A stretch of 64,000 nt of DNA from JAJFUG01 sp964473155 (GTDB lineage: Bacteria; Gemmatimonadota; Glassbacteria; GWA2-58-10). Shown piece by piece: positions 44,159-54,900 of the stretch. Below the pieces are notes generated by a model. That model made no database searches and was not told the DNA's origin. It was given only the letters and a program-made list of their open reading frames with translations. Where the stretch lies: positions 5,346 to 69,345 of the forward strand of contig CAYYNT010000014.1 of the NCBI GenBank assembly GCA_964473155.1. Reading direction: 5' to 3'. Position 1 is the stretch's first letter; each line of letters starts with the position of its first letter. A program made the translations under genes and the position numbers.

Positions 44159-44446
44159 CTACTTGCGGGCCGTGCTTCGTTCAGCCAGCTTGCCGCCATG
44201 TCCGCGGAAAAAACGGGTCGGGGAGAACTCACCCAGCTTGTGCCCGACCATGTTCTCGGTGATATAGACCGGAATGAACTTGTTCCCGTTGTGCACGGCC
44301 ACGGTGTGCCCCACGAATTCCGGGCTGATGGTCGAGCGGCGGGACCAGGTCTTGATCACCTTCTTTTCCCCGGCGGTGTTCAGCGCATGAACCTTCTTGA
44401 GCAGGGAATCCTCAATGAAAGGACCTTTTTTTATCGATCTGGACAT
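44159..44446 (-). CDS. rpsS: 30S ribosomal protein S19 (uS19)
   Basis: A 95-residue protein, MSRSIKKGPFIEDSLLKKV ... TWSRRSTISPEFVGHT, VGHKLGEFSPTRFFRGHG. Located in the 30S head beside S13. Confidence 0.99.
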   Translation of the reverse strand: MSRSIKKGPFIEDSLLKKVHALNTAGEKKVIKTWSRRSTISPEFVGHTVAVHNGNKFIPVYITENMVGHKLGEFSPTRFFRGHGGKLAERSTARK

Positions 44447-44471
44447 GCTGTTTATTCACCCCTGTAACGGG

Positions 44472-45296
44472 TTAACCTCTACGCTTGATAATGTATTTGT
44501 CAGACTGGTTCTTCTTCTTACGGGTCTTGTAACCCTTGGTCGGCTTACCCCACGGAGTGCAGGGATGCCGTCCGCCCGAGCTCTTGCCCTCACCGCCGCC
44601 CATCGGGTGGTCGACAGGGTTCTTGGCCACGCCGCGCACGTGCGGGCGAACACCAATCCAGCGCTTGGCGCCGGCCTTGCCATACGAGATACCCTCGTGC
44701 TCCGAGTTGCCCACCACGCCGATAGTGGCCATGCATTCGCGCGGTATGAGACGCATCTCACCGGAAGGCATCTTCAGGTGAACATGGCGCCCTTCCTTGG
44801 CCGCGATCTGCACCGAGCTTCCGGCGCTGCGGGCGATCTGTCCGCCCTTGCCGGGCTTCATCTCCACATTGTGCACCATTGTGCCCAGCGGAATATCGGA
44901 AAGCTGGAGCGCGTTGCCCGGACGGATATCCGCACCGGGGCCGGACTCGACCCAGTCTCCTACATTCAGGCCCTGGCAGTGAATGATATAGCGCTTCTCA
45001 CCGTCCACGTAATTCAGCAGGCAGATGAACGCTGAGCGGTTCGGATCGTACTCGATCGCCGCCACACGGGCCTTGATCCCGATCTTGTTGCGCTTGAAAT
45101 CGATACGGCGGTAAAGGCGCTTGTGGCCGCCGCCGCGGTAGCGCACGGTCACATGACCGTGGTGATTGCGTCCGCCCTTCTCGGGCAGGGTCTCCACGAG
45201 CGAGCGCTCGGGTTCTTTCTTGGTGATCAGGTCAAAGGCGCTGATCTGACGGAACCTGGTGCCGCTCGTTACCGGTTTCAGCTTCTTAAGAGCCAT
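44472..45296 (-). CDS. rplB: 50S ribosomal protein L2 (uL2)
   Basis: A 274-residue protein close to the peptidyl transferase centre. The conserved loop HPMGGGEGKSSGGRHPCTPWG includes the key His. The ATG at 45296 gives MALKKLKPVTSGTRF; the longer frame runs into rplW. Confidence 0.99.
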   Translation of the reverse strand: MALKKLKPVTSGTRFRQISAFDLITKKEPERSLVETLPEKGGRNHHGHVTVRYRGGGHKRLYRRIDFKRNKIGIKARVAAIEYDPNRSAFICLLNYVDGEKRYIIHCQGLNVGDWVESGPGADIRPGNALQLSDIPLGTMVHNVEMKPGKGGQIARSAGSSVQIAAKEGRHVHLKMPSGEMRLIPRECMATIGVVGNSEHEGISYGKAGAKRWIGVRPHVRGVAKNPVDHPMGGGEGKSSGGRHPCTPWGKPTKGYKTRKKKNQSDKYIIKRRG

Positions 45297-45322
45297 TTTA
45301 CGTCCACAGGTTTGATTGAACC

Positions 45323-45610
45323 TTATACACCTTCGAACAGGTCGATTACAGATTCGCCCTTGAGAGTCACGAATGCCTTCTTCCAATTGGCGCGGCGGCC
45401 CTCGTGACGGCCCATGCGCTTTTTCTTGCCTTCAAGGTTGTAGACACGCACCTTGTCCACTTTAACCTTGAACAGTTCCTCGACCGCCTGTTTGATCTCG
45501 AGTTTATTGGCGCTCGGATCAACCTGGAAGCAATACTGCCTGCTGCCCTCGCGCAGACGGTCACTCTTTTCTGTCAGCAGCGGGCGCTGCACTATCTGAT
45601 ATGCATCCAT
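45323..45610 (-). CDS. rplW: 50S ribosomal protein L23 (uL23)
   Basis: A 95-residue protein (VQRPLLTEKSDRLREG, VDKVRVYNLEGKKKRMGRHEGR). It is the docking site for trigger factor and SRP at the tunnel exit. The ATG at 45610 starts two bases after the rplD stop. Confidence 0.98.
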   Translation of the reverse strand: MDAYQIVQRPLLTEKSDRLREGSRQYCFQVDPSANKLEIKQAVEELFKVKVDKVRVYNLEGKKKRMGRHEGRRANWKKAFVTLKGESVIDLFEGV

Positions 45611-45612
45611 CT

Positions 45613-46236
45613 TCACTTCTGCTCCAGTTGATCGAGTACGCTTTTCTCTATCACCAGTTTCTCGGCCAGCAATACGTCGTAGACGTTGCATTCCGCGAAC
45701 GGTTTCACCTGCACGCGATCCAGATTGCGGGTCGATTTGAAGAACACCGGATTCACAGCGCCAAGCATGAACAGCACGCGCTTGCCGCTGGCATCCACTT
45801 TCTTCAGAAATTCCACCACCGTGCGGGTCTTCGGGGCCGTCATCTCGATGTTCTCGATCACCACCACCGAGGATTCTTCCTGGGCCTTGGCGCTCAGGGC
45901 GCTGGCCAAGGCGGCGCGACGCACCTTCTTCGGCGTGCGCACGTCATACTCCTTGGGATGCGGACCGAACACCGTTCCGCCGTGACGCCATACCGGGCTG
46001 GTGCGCATACCCGCTCGGGCACGCCCGGTGCCCTTCTGGCGCCAGGGCTTCTTCGTGCTGAAATTCACCTCTCCGCGGGTCTTCGTCGATGCATCACCCT
46101 GACGCTGGTTGGTCAGCAGGGCGTTCACCGCATAGTAGACGGGACCCTCTTTTACCTCCGCCCCAAAATAGCTCTCGGGGAGTCCCACCTCACCCGCTTT
46201 TTCTCCGTTCTGCCTGTAAATTGCTGCCTGCGTCAT
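45613..46236 (-). CDS. rplD: 50S ribosomal protein L4 (uL4)
   Basis: A 207-residue protein with the tunnel loop KPWRQKGTGRARAGMRTSPVW. In gamma-proteobacteria L4 represses the S10 operon; that is not shown here. Confidence 0.99.
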   Translation of the reverse strand: MTQAAIYRQNGEKAGEVGLPESYFGAEVKEGPVYYAVNALLTNQRQGDASTKTRGEVNFSTKKPWRQKGTGRARAGMRTSPVWRHGGTVFGPHPKEYDVRTPKKVRRAALASALSAKAQEESSVVVIENIEMTAPKTRTVVEFLKKVDASGKRVLFMLGAVNPVFFKSTRNLDRVQVKPFAECNVYDVLLAEKLVIEKSVLDQLEQK

Positions 46237-46299
46237 GGTTTCCTCAATCTGTTGCGCTTGTGGCTCCGAAGCTTTGAATCCATCCCGGAGCCAATTACA

Positions 46300-46920
46300 T
46301 TACTTTTGTTTTCTGACTGTCACCAGGCCGTTAGCCGGACCCGGCACCGCTCCACGGATAAACAGAATACCGCGTTCAACGTCCACCTTGACGACCTGAA
46401 GGTTCTTCTGCGTCCGGCGGACATTACCCATCTGTCCGGGAAGTTTCAGATTCTTCCATGTGCGCGACGGATCGGCGGAAGCTCCGACCGAACCAGGCAC
46501 GCGATGCGAGGTGTTGCCGTGCGTCGCCCGGCCGCCGTTGAAATGATGGCGTCTCATCACGCCCTGGAAACCGCGGCCTTTCATCACTCCGATCACATCG
46601 ACCTTCTCGCCTTCCTGGAAGATCGTCACATCCAGTTCCTGGCCCACTGAATACTCAGCAGCGGCTGGAATGCGGAATTCCCCGAGACGGACCGGCATGA
46701 ATCCCGGCACCTTGGCCAGGTGTCCCTTGGCCGCGCGATTCACATTCTTTTCCTTACGCGAGCCGTATCCGACCTGGATCGCCTCATACCCGTCAGTCTC
46801 ACCGGTCTTGACCTGAGTCACCTTGCACGGTCCGGCCTGAATAACCGTCACCGGCACTGCCAGGCCCTCCTGGCTGAACAGGCGGGTCATGCCCATTTTC
46901 TTTCCAATTAATCCAAGCAT
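46300..46920 (-). CDS. rplC: 50S ribosomal protein L3 (uL3)
   Basis: A 206-residue protein, MLGLIGKKMGMTRLF, and the loop HHFNGGRATHGNTSHRVPGS that approaches the peptidyl transferase centre. GAGAGG lies six bases before the ATG at 46920. Confidence 0.99.
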   Translation of the reverse strand: MLGLIGKKMGMTRLFSQEGLAVPVTVIQAGPCKVTQVKTGETDGYEAIQVGYGSRKEKNVNRAAKGHLAKVPGFMPVRLGEFRIPAAAEYSVGQELDVTIFQEGEKVDVIGVMKGRGFQGVMRRHHFNGGRATHGNTSHRVPGSVGASADPSRTWKNLKLPGQMGNVRRTQKNLQVVKVDVERGILFIRGAVPGPANGLVTVRKQK

Positions 46921-47019
46921 CAATACCTCTCGAGGATTATAAAGTCCTCAGTTGTCCCCTGACACGGAGCAGCGCATTTGTTCCGGCGCCGTCCGTCAGC
47001 CTTTCGCCAGTCCGATCCG

Positions 47020-47328
47020 TCAGACCTTGATCTCGATATCCACCCCGGCGGGCAGGTCAAGCTTGGTCAGCGCGTCGATTGTCTGGGGCTTGCTGTTGTA
47101 GATCTCGATCAGGCGCTTATGTGTCTTGAGCTCGAACTGCTCGCGGCTCTTTTTATCGACATGCGGTGAACGGTTAACCGTAAAAATGCTGCGCTTTGTG
47201 GGCAGCGGAATCGGACCCACCACCTCTGCGCCCGTCTCCATAGCCGTCTTGACTATATCCTCGGTGGACCGGTCGATCAACGCGTGGTCGAAAGACTTCA
47301 GCCGTATTCTTATCTTCTGTCCCTGCAC
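47020..47328 (-). CDS. rpsJ: 30S ribosomal protein S10 (uS10)
   Basis: A 102-residue protein (GQKIRIRLKSFDHALIDRST, VVGPIPLPTKRSIFTVNRSPH). GTG start with GAGG six bases upstream. It is also a NusG-binding partner that couples transcription and translation. It begins 35 bases after tuf. Confidence 0.98.
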   Translation of the reverse strand: MQGQKIRIRLKSFDHALIDRSTEDIVKTAMETGAEVVGPIPLPTKRSIFTVNRSPHVDKKSREQFELKTHKRLIEIYNSKPQTIDALTKLDLPAGVDIEIKV

Positions 47329-47362
47329 GTAAGCCTCTTGAACAGAGTGCGGTTTATGTGAC

Positions 47363-48556
47363 TTATTCCAGGATCTCGGTGACCACGCCGGCGCCCACCG
47401 TACGGCCGCCCTCACGTATCGCGAAGCGCAACTCCTTCTCCATCGCGATCGGCGTGATCAATTCTATCAGCAACTCCACGTTGTCACCAGGCATCACCAT
47501 CTCGACGCCCTCGGGCAACTGCGATGAACCCGTCACATCGGTCGTCCGAAAATAAAACTGCGGACGGTACCCGTTGAAAAACGGAGTGTGACGGCCTCCC
47601 TCTTCCTTCTTCAACACATACACAGTCCCGCGGAACTTCGTGTGCGGCGTGATCGAACCCGGCTTCGCCAACACCTGGCCCCGCTCCAACTCCCGCTTGT
47701 CCACTCCACGAAGCAGCAATCCGACGTTGTCCCCGGCCTGCCCCTCATCCAGAAGCTTCCGGAACATCTCAACTCCAGTCACCACCGTCTTGCGCTTCGC
47801 TCCCAAACCCACCACCTCTACCTCATCACCAACCCGCACTATCCCGCGCTCTATCCTGCCTGTCCCCACTGTCCCACGGCCCGTGATCGAAAACACATCC
47901 TCCACTGGCATCAAAAACGGCTTGTCTATATCGCGCTTCGGCTCCGGTATGTAGCTGTCTATCGCATCCACCAGCTCCATGATGCACTTGCCTGTCTCGT
48001 TGCCAGGCTCCCCGCTCTCCAATGCATGCAGCGCGCTGCCCCGGATCACCGGTATCTCATCACCAGGAAATCCGTAGCTGCTCAACAGGTCGCGAACCTC
48101 AAGCTCCACCAGCTCCAACAGCTCAGGATCGTCCACCATGTCTACCTTGTTCAAAAACACCACGATATATGGCACGTTCACCTGACGCGCCAGCAAAACA
48201 TGCTCCCGCGTCTGCGGCATCGGACCATCCGCCGCGCTCACCACCAGAACCGCCCCGTCCATCTGAGCCGCCCCAGTGATCATATTCTTTACGTAATCCG
48301 CGTGTCCAGGACAGTCCACGTGCGCGTAATGACGCTTGTCGCTCTGATACTCCACGTGAGACGTCGCGATCGTTATGCCGCGGGCCTTCTCCTCCGGAGC
48401 CTTGTCAATCTTGTCAAACGGCACAAAATCCGCCAGGCTCTTCTTCGCCAATACCTTCGTTATCGCCGCCGTCAGGGTCGTCTTACCATGATCCACGTGA
48501 CCGATCGTTCCCACGTTCACATGCGGCTTCGTACGCTCAAATTTCTTCTTGGCCAT
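47363..48556 (-). CDS. tuf: Elongation factor Tu, copy 1
   Basis: A 397-residue GTPase that brings aminoacyl-tRNA to the ribosome. G1 GHVDHGKTT, G3 DCPGHADY, G4 NKVDMVDD and the C-terminal barrel domains are intact. It closes the str group between fusA and rpsJ. The last 55 bases are identical to the partial second copy at 63946-64000. Confidence 0.99.
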   Translation of the reverse strand: MAKKKFERTKPHVNVGTIGHVDHGKTTLTAAITKVLAKKSLADFVPFDKIDKAPEEKARGITIATSHVEYQSDKRHYAHVDCPGHADYVKNMITGAAQMDGAVLVVSAADGPMPQTREHVLLARQVNVPYIVVFLNKVDMVDDPELLELVELEVRDLLSSYGFPGDEIPVIRGSALHALESGEPGNETGKCIMELVDAIDSYIPEPKRDIDKPFLMPVEDVFSITGRGTVGTGRIERGIVRVGDEVEVVGLGAKRKTVVTGVEMFRKLLDEGQAGDNVGLLLRGVDKRELERGQVLAKPGSITPHTKFRGTVYVLKKEEGGRHTPFFNGYRPQFYFRTTDVTGSSQLPEGVEMVMPGDNVELLIELITPIAMEKELRFAIREGGRTVGAGVVTEILE

Positions 48557-48618
48557 TGCATTTACTCCTGATAGTATTTATGAACGTTTATCTATTCTTT
48601 ATTCTCGGAAATCCAAGC

Positions 48619-50712
48619 TCAATTCCTGCCGCGCACCCCGGCCAGAATGGCCTCCGTGCGTTCCTTGTTCACCTCGGCATAGTGCGAGAACTGCATCGAG
48701 AATATGGCCCGGCCCTGGGTCAGCGAGCGCAGGTTCGTGGCGTATCCGAACATCTTGCACAGCGGCACCGAGGCGCTGATCACCTGCACCTCATTCTTCG
48801 GAATGATGCCCGCAACCTTTCCCTGCCGGCTGGCCATGTCGCCCATGACATCGCCAAGGTATTCCACCGGGCAGGTTATTTCAACATATGTTATCGGCTC
48901 AAGCAGCTTCACGCCGCATCTTTTCACGGCCTCTTTCACCGCCATCGAGCCGGCGATCTTGAAAGCCATATCGCTGGAGTCCACCTCGTGGTAGCTCCCG
49001 TCGAGCAGCACGGCGCGCACATCCACCAGAGGATAACCCGCTTCGCCGCCGCCTGCCAGCGCTTCCTTTATACCGTTTTCCACCGGATTGATATATTCGC
49101 GCGGGATATTGCCGCCCACCACCTTGTTCTCGAACACGAATCCCTTGCCGCGCTCCTGGGGATAGAACTCCATTTTAACATGCGCATACTGGCCGCGGCC
49201 GCCTGTCTGGCGGACAAACTTGACCTCAACCGGACTGGCTTTTTCGAGCGCCTCGCGATATGCCACCTGGGGCTGGCCGACATTGGCCTCCACCTTGAAC
49301 TCACGCAGCATCCTGTCGACAAGTATTTCAAGGTGCAGTTCGCCCATGCCTGAAATGAGGGTCTGGCCGGTTTCCTGGTCATTACGCACCTTGAAAGTCG
49401 GGTCCTCGTCCGAGAGCTTCTCGAGAGCGATATAAAGCTTCTCCTGGTCCGCCTTTGTTTTCGGCTCGATCGCCACCGAAATCACCGGTTCCGGGAAGAC
49501 CATTTTTTCAAGGACTATCGGATGGTCCTCTTCACACAAGGTATCACCGGTTTTGGTCTGCTTCATGCCAATTACCGCAGCGATGTCGCCACAGAACAGG
49601 TCTTCCCGTTCCTCGCGCTTGTTGGCATGCATCTGCAGTATCCGGCTTATCCGCTCCTTGCGATCCTGCCCGCTGTTATAAATATAGGAGCCCGAATTCA
49701 GCTTGCCGGAATATACTCTGATGAAAGTCAGACGGCCGACGTACGGGTCGGTCATGATCTTGAAAGCCAGACCGGCGAACGGCTCATCATCCGAGGCCCT
49801 GCGCTCGACAAGCTCGCCCTCTTCACCATCGGGAAGATGGCCGACCACGGGCGGGATGTCCTCCGGCGATGGCAGGTACCACGTGATGGCATCCAGAAGA
49901 CGCTGCACGCCTTTGTTCTTGAAAGCGCTTCCGCACAGCACAGGAATGATCTTAACCTTACAGGTCCCGTTACGGATCGCCCGGCGAATCAACTCCGGAT
50001 CATCCACATCGCCCGTTTCCAGATACTTGGTCATCAGATCATCATCGTAATCCGCGATGCCGTCGAGCATGGCGTGACGCATCTTTTGCGCCAGTTCGAC
50101 CAAGTCTTTCGGGATTTCCACTTCCTCGAACACCGCGCCCTGGCTGCTCTCTTCGTAAACCACACCCTTCATGGTGACCAGGTCCACCAGCCCGGTAAAC
50201 ATCTCACCGCCGCCAAACGGTATCTGCAGCGGAACGGGCCGGGCGCCCAGGCGCTCCTTTATTGAATCCACGGCGCCGTAAAAATCAGCGCCGATACGGT
50301 CCATCTTGTTGATAAAAGCGATGCGTGGCACTCCGTACCGGTCGGCCTGACGCCAGACTGTCTCGGACTGCGGCTCGACTCCGCCTACAGCACAGAACAC
50401 CACCACTCCGCCGTCCAGCACCCGCAGCGAGCGCTCCACCTCGACCGTGAAATCCACATGCCCCGGAGTGTCGATGATATTGATACGCTTTTCTTTCCAG
50501 AAACAGGTAGTGGCAGCCGAGGTGATAGTGATGCCCCGCTCCCTTTCCTGCTCCATCCAGTCCATGGTTGCGGCGCCCTCGTGCACCTCGCCGAGGCGGT
50601 GCGTCTTACCGGTATAAAACAGAATACGCTCGGTAAGCGTGGTCTTGCCCGCATCGATATGGGCCATGATGCCGATATTGCGTATATCTTTTAATGGAAC
50701 CCTGCGCGCCAT
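48619..50712 (-). CDS. fusA: Elongation factor G
   Basis: A 697-residue translocation GTPase with all five domains: G1 AHIDAGKTT, G3 DTPGHVDF, G4 NKMDRIGAD, and domain IV RQTGGRGQYAHVKMEF. The ATG at 50712 (GGTGGAG upstream) replaces a longer frame that adds a spurious N-terminus. In its standard place between rpsG and tuf. Confidence 0.99.
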   Translation of the reverse strand: MARRVPLKDIRNIGIMAHIDAGKTTLTERILFYTGKTHRLGEVHEGAATMDWMEQERERGITITSAATTCFWKEKRINIIDTPGHVDFTVEVERSLRVLDGGVVVFCAVGGVEPQSETVWRQADRYGVPRIAFINKMDRIGADFYGAVDSIKERLGARPVPLQIPFGGGEMFTGLVDLVTMKGVVYEESSQGAVFEEVEIPKDLVELAQKMRHAMLDGIADYDDDLMTKYLETGDVDDPELIRRAIRNGTCKVKIIPVLCGSAFKNKGVQRLLDAITWYLPSPEDIPPVVGHLPDGEEGELVERRASDDEPFAGLAFKIMTDPYVGRLTFIRVYSGKLNSGSYIYNSGQDRKERISRILQMHANKREEREDLFCGDIAAVIGMKQTKTGDTLCEEDHPIVLEKMVFPEPVISVAIEPKTKADQEKLYIALEKLSDEDPTFKVRNDQETGQTLISGMGELHLEILVDRMLREFKVEANVGQPQVAYREALEKASPVEVKFVRQTGGRGQYAHVKMEFYPQERGKGFVFENKVVGGNIPREYINPVENGIKEALAGGGEAGYPLVDVRAVLLDGSYHEVDSSDMAFKIAGSMAVKEAVKRCGVKLLEPITYVEITCPVEYLGDVMGDMASRQGKVAGIIPKNEVQVISASVPLCKMFGYATNLRSLTQGRAIFSMQFSHYAEVNKERTEAILAGVRGRN

Positions 50713-50860
50713 ATACTCCACCATCCAAAGGAAACAAATTGCCATACATCCGGCAATTTTAATTCCGGAAATCGTAGACAAAGCCGCTCCCCACAAACCA
50801 CAAGAGCGGCTCGTTCGGTAAAATCATTCTTTACGCACGGAACAGGTCCGCCGGACGCGC

Positions 50861-51331
50861 TTACCAGCGATAATGCGCGAACGCCCGGTTGGCCTCCGCC
50901 ATGCGATGGGTGTCTTCTTTTTTCTTGATCGTGCTGCCCTCGTTACGGTAGCAGGCCAGCAACTCGGCAGCCAGGCGCTCATCCATTGTCTTTTCGTTGC
51001 GCTCGCGGGCGAACCCGATCAGCCAGCGCAAAGCCAGGGCCGTGCGGCGGTCCGGACGGACCTCAACAGGGACCTGGTAAGTGGCGCCACCCACCCGGCG
51101 GCTCTTCACTTCAAGCGCCGGCTTGGCATTGTTGACTGCCTGCTTGAACACATTCAGCCCCGGCTGACCGACTTTTTCCTCCAGCAAAGCCATGGCCCGG
51201 TAAAGGATCATTTCGGCCTTGCTTCTCTTGCCGTCCAGCATCAGACTGTTGATGAACTTGCTGACCAGCGTGCTCTGATAACGAGGATCAGGCAACACTT
51301 CTCTTTTAAGAGCAACTCTTCTTCTCGACAT
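50861..51331 (-). CDS. rpsG: 30S ribosomal protein S7 (uS7)
   Basis: A 156-residue protein, MSRRRVALKREVLPDPRYQS ... RVGGATYQVPVEVRPDRRTALALRW (in parts). It nucleates the 30S head. Normal length, 14 bases after rpsL. Confidence 0.99.
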   Translation of the reverse strand: MSRRRVALKREVLPDPRYQSTLVSKFINSLMLDGKRSKAEMILYRAMALLEEKVGQPGLNVFKQAVNNAKPALEVKSRRVGGATYQVPVEVRPDRRTALALRWLIGFARERNEKTMDERLAAELLACYRNEGSTIKKKEDTHRMAEANRAFAHYRW

Positions 51332-51345
51332 GGTCCGGTTCTATC

Positions 51346-51720
51346 TTAGGATTTAGGCTTTTTGGCGCCGTATTTCGACCGGCTTTTCTTACGGTCGGTG
51401 ACGCCGCTGGCATCCAGAGTACCACGGATGATATGATAACGCACACCCGGCAAATCTTTCACTCGGCCGCCCCGGATCAGCACAATCGAATGCTCCTGAA
51501 GATTGTGCCCCTCGCCCGGGATGTACGAGGTGACCTCATAGCCATTGCTCAAACGAACCCTGGCCACCTTACGCAACGCCGAGTTTGGCTTTTTCGGCGT
51601 GGTCGTGTAGACACGCGTGCAGACACCTCTGCGCTGAGGACACGCGGTCAAGGCCGGCGAGGATGTTTTTGCTTTAACCGCCCTCCGGCCATGGCGGACT
51701 AACTGGTTAATCGAAGGCAA
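51346..51720 (-). CDS. rpsL: 30S ribosomal protein S12 (uS12)
   Basis: A 124-residue decoding protein, start TTG with GGGAGG about five bases upstream (the longer frame would read through the promoter). The streptomycin-determining lysines are wild type in TTTPKKPNSALRKV and GGRVKDLPGVRYH, so target-based resistance is not expected. First gene of the long str-S10-spc-alpha run. Confidence 0.98.
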   Translation of the reverse strand: MPSINQLVRHGRRAVKAKTSSPALTACPQRRGVCTRVYTTTPKKPNSALRKVARVRLSNGYEVTSYIPGEGHNLQEHSIVLIRGGRVKDLPGVRYHIIRGTLDASGVTDRKKSRSKYGAKKPKS

Positions 51721-51748
51721 GCAATCCTCCCGAAAAAATGGATTATTA

Positions 51749-51777
51749 AAAATAGGCGCAATCTTCCCGCTTGTCAA
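51749..51777 (-). promoter_or_regulatory. Promoter of the str-S10-spc-alpha run
   Basis: Minus-strand consensus TTGACA (51772-51777), a 17-base spacer, TATTTT (51749-51754). The leader before rpsL would be only about 20 bases. It lies directly after the rpoC terminator. Confidence 0.8.
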
Positions 51778-51793
51778 TAAAAAACTTATACTT

Positions 51794-51831
51794 AAATCAC
51801 GGGGCGCTCACAGTCGAACGTCCCGTGATTT
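51794..51831 (-). terminator. Terminator after rpoC
   Basis: A 10-bp perfect stem (AAATCACGGG at 51794-51803 with CCCGTGATTT at 51822-51831), followed on the minus strand by a T-rich stretch with TTTTTT. It separates the rpoBC unit from rpsL. Confidence 0.85.
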
Positions 51832-51930
51832 CCGAACTCGTACGATCTTTCAGCATCTAAGCCGCCCGCGCCGCCCCAGCGACAACCCTTTCCCTCGTGC
51901 GAGCCGCGTATTTTTTTCATACAACCGCTA

Positions 51931-54900
51931 TCAAAGCTGAATTTCCTGCTCGATCGTGGTCTCCTGCTCCGCTTCCTCTTCCTCGGCGCTCTTCGGGAAG
52001 ATAACGTCGTTGTAGCGCAGCAGCCCGGTCCCAGCCGGGATCGGATGACCGATGATGATGTTTTCTTTCAGTCCCATCAGATCATCCTTCGATCCGTTGA
52101 TCGCCGCCTCGGTCAGCACGCGGGTGGTTTCCTGGAACGAGGCCGCCGAGATGAAACTGCTCGTGGTCAGGCTGGCCTTGGTGATTCCGAGAAGCTGCGG
52201 ACGGCTTGTGGCCGGCTCTCCGCCATCGCGGATAACCCGCTCGTTCTCGCGGCGGAAGACGTGCTTGTCCACGCTCTCACCTTCCAGAAAATTCGTATCT
52301 CCCGGATTGACAATCGCCACCTTGTTCAGCATCTGGCGCACAATCACGCCGATATGCTTGTCGTTGATCTTCACGCCCTGCAGACGGTAGACTTCCTGAA
52401 TTTCGTTCAGCAGGTATTCCTGCACCGCGCGAGGGCCCTTGATCCGCAGAATATCGTGCGGATTGATCGGACCTTCGCTCAACCGGTCGCCGCTGCGCAC
52501 CACATCGCCCTCATGCACGCGAAGGTGCTTGCCGTAGGGGATAAGATATTCGCGCGGCTCTCCCACCTCAGGGGTCACGATAATCTGACGGTTGCCGCGG
52601 ATGATCTTGCCGAAACTCACCCGCCCGTCGATTTCCGTGATAACCGCCGGGTCTTTCGGCTTGCGCGCCTCGAAAAGCTCGGCGACGCGTGGCAGACCGC
52701 CGGTGATATCACGAGTTTTGTAAATCTCCCGGCTGAGCTTGGCCAGCAATGTGCCGGAAGCAATTGTTTCCTCATCGCCCACCATGAGATGCGCTCCGGT
52801 GGGGATTATATAGTCGCGGACTTTTTCCCCGCGCTCGTCTATAATCTCGATATGCGGGTGGTACAATTTCTCCCGGTCATCGATTATCACCCGCTGGCGT
52901 TTGCCGGTTATTTCATCCAGCTCCTCGCGCAGAGTGATATCCTCGACTATGTCCACCAGTCTGACCGTACCTGCCATATCGGTGAGGATCGGGTTATTGT
53001 GCGGATCCCATTCGAACAGGATCTGGTCCTGCTCAACCGTGTCACCGTCCTTGACATTTATGGTCGAACCATAAGGCACGCTGGACCGTCCGCGCACCCG
53101 GTTTTCCTTGTCCTTGATGATCAGTTCGCCGTCACGGCTGACTACAACCATCCGGCCTTCCTGATCTATAACCACGCTCATGTTGTCGTACTCGATGGAC
53201 CCGTCGACCGGTGTGTTTTTCTGGCTCTGAGCGGTAATGCGGCTCGCCGTTCCGCCGTAGTGGAACGTGCGCAGGGTAAGCTGCGTTCCAGGCTCGCCGA
53301 TAGACTGCGCGGCGATTATACCCACCGCCTCGCCCATCTCCACTGTGGCCATGGTGGCAAGGTTGCGGCCATAGCATTTCTGGCACAACCCGCGCTCGGC
53401 CTCACAGGTCAGGACCGAACGGATACGCACCTTCTCCAGCCCGCTGCTTTCGATCAGACGGGCCTCTTCCTCAGATATCTCCTGTCCGGCGGAAACTATG
53501 ATGATAGGGTTGCCGTCCGGGTCCTTGTTAATCGGATCGATCACGTCTTCCAGCGCAACGCGACCGACAATACGATCGGCCAGCGGCTCGATAACCTCTT
53601 CACCTTCCTTGAGGGCCGAGACATCATGGCCCATGATCGTTCCGCAATCATCTTCCGTGATCGTCACATCCTGGCAGACATCCACCAGACGGCGGGTGAG
53701 GTATCCGGCGTCCGCGGTCTTGAGGGCCGTGTCAGCCAGACCCTTGCGCGCTCCATGCGTGGAAATGAAATACTCCAGCACGGTCAGACCCTCGCGGAAA
53801 TTCGATACGATCGGACTCTCGATGATTTCACCCACCTGGCCGGTGATTTTTTTCTGCGGCTTTGCCATCAGGCCGCGCATGCCGGCGAGCTGACGGATCT
53901 GCTCGCGGCTGCCGCGCGCTCCGGAGTCAGCCATCATATAGATCGGATTGAATCCGTTGGTGCTCTTGCGCAACGCCGAGAACATCTCGTTCGCCACATC
54001 GCTCGTGGTGTGGGTCCAGGTGTCGATCACCTTGTTGTAACGCTCACCGTCGGTGATCAGCCGCTGCTGATACGCCTTGGTGATCTTATCGACCTCGGCG
54101 CGGGCCTTATCCAGAAGATCGACCTTGCGCTTGGGTATCATCATGTCCGTTATGCCGACTGTCATGCCGGCCCAGGTGGCATAGCGGAATCCCAGTTCCT
54201 TAAGACGGTCGAGCAGAGCAACGGTGCTCGCCAGACCGGCTTTACGGTAACTTTCGAAAACCATCTCGCTGATCGCCGACTTCTTCATGCACTTGTTGAT
54301 GAAGCCCAGCTCTTTAGGTATCACCTGGTTGAACAGTATGCGTCCCACCGTGGTTTTAATCCAGCGTCCGCCCATCTGCAGCATCACCCAACCGTGCAGA
54401 TTCAGACCGCCGTTGTCGTACATGCGGATAACATCATCCGCTTCCCTGAACTTCGGCGGCTCAGGCTGAACCTCACCCTCTTTGTCGTAAAGCTCGCGGG
54501 TCAGGTAGTAGCAGCCCAGCACTATGTCCTGGCTCGGGCTGGCCACCGGGTTGCCGTTGGAAGGCAGAAGGATGTTGTTCGCGCTGAGCATCAGCACGCG
54601 GCACTCGATCTGCGCCTCGTAGCTGAGCGGAACGTGCACGGCCATCTGGTCGCCGTCGAAATCGGCGTTGAACGCCGGACAGACCAGCGGATGGATACGG
54701 ATCGCCTTGCCCTCGACCAGGATCGGCTCGAAAGCCTGGATGCCCAGACGGTGCAGGGTCGGTGCGCGGTTGAGCAGCACAGGATGATCCCGCACTATCT
54801 CTTCGAGGATGTCCCAGACTTCGGGGCGCTCTTTCTCGACCAGTTTCTTGGCGCTCTTGACGGTCTGGACGAAGCCTTTCTCCTCCAGCTTGCGGATTAT

